Shown: positions 5,224 through 5,272 of the stretch, piece by piece
Layout: every line of letters begins with the position of its first letter
Numbering within the stretch: position 1 is the stretch's first letter
Source of the DNA: Bacillota bacterium
Lineage (GTDB): Bacteria > Bacillota > Bacilli > Alicyclobacillales > Alicyclobacillaceae
Length of the DNA: 5,272 bases
Direction: 5' to 3'
NCBI GenBank assembly: GCA_021816665.1
Contig: JAKAXI010000170.1
Location: 1 to 5,272, forward strand
Translations under genes and position numbers: made by a program
The notes under the pieces: model-generated
Databases searched by the model: none
Seen by the model: only the letters and a program-made list of their open reading frames with translations
What the model was told of the DNA's origin: nothing

Positions 5224-5272
5224 CTGTCGAGGTGGTAGGTCGGTATTCATCATAAAGAATGGGCAAGGATTC
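5213..5272 (+). CDS. Possible start of a downstream ORF overlapping the regulator stop (runs off window)
   Basis: ATG 5213 opens a frame that stays open for 20 codons to the window's end (begins MNHNCRGGRSVFIIKNG). It overlaps the regulator's last codons by 11 bp, with GGAG (5201-5204) 8 nt upstream. This is the arrangement of a translationally coupled gene, and some RRNPP receptors have their peptide gene here. The visible residues show no signal-peptide hydrophobic core, so it is not obviously a pheromone. It is too short to judge, and chance openness over 20 codons is quite possible. Confidence 0.3.
   Translation, partial: MNHNCRGGRSVFIIKNGQGF

Noticed and set aside
4817..5266. 149-codon minus-strand ORF opposite the regulator's 3' end
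   Set aside because: Low-complexity Arg/Ser/Leu-rich shadow of the regulator's coding frame, with no recognisable family.

Overview
The window looks like chromosomal DNA of an aerobic, moderately GC-rich Bacilli member, most likely Alicyclobacillaceae or a close relative. Three things point there: a trmK/yqfO-type gene pair, Gram-positive style ribosome binding sites, and an RNase P RNA that looks class A rather than the class B usual in Bacillus. This assignment is inference from sequence features, not from a search.

Layout, left to right, all on the + strand unless stated. The window opens with the 3' end of an acyl-CoA dehydrogenase gene (to 253). A one-TM DUF218/YdcF-family protein follows (371-961). 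Then come trmK, the tRNA m1A22 methyltransferase (994-1773), and a Nif3/YqfO-type dinuclear-metal protein (1752-2858) whose start overlaps the trmK end by 22 bp. rnpB (about 2925-3347) has its own promoter and a rho-independent terminator (3366-3393).

The interesting part is 3450-5272. A sigma-A type promoter (3450-3478) leads into a clear cyclic-di-GMP class I (GEMM-I) riboswitch (about 3510-3596). The 3' strand of its closing stem (3588-3595) is perfectly complementary to 3632-3639, which contains the 5' arm of an intrinsic terminator (3633-3667). This is a complete terminator/antiterminator expression platform, predicted to be OFF when c-di-GMP is bound. Read-through would reach a 437-residue XRE-HTH plus TPR-like regulator (3910-5223), which resembles peptide-responsive RRNPP regulators (PlcR/NprR/AimR-like).

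Between the riboswitch terminator and the regulator, on the minus strand, lies a 38-codon ORF (3860-3744). It has a near-perfect Shine-Dalgarno sequence, a signal-peptide-like hydrophobic stretch and a short proline-rich tail, as expected of an exported pheromone precursor. Riboswitch read-through RNA would be fully antisense to this peptide gene. A 15-bp perfect inverted repeat (3694-3733) sits just past the peptide stop codon. The working hypothesis is a compact module in which intracellular c-di-GMP gates synthesis of a quorum-sensing-type receptor and may, by antisense transcription, affect its putative peptide. A possible further ORF starts at 5213, overlapping the regulator stop, and runs off the window.
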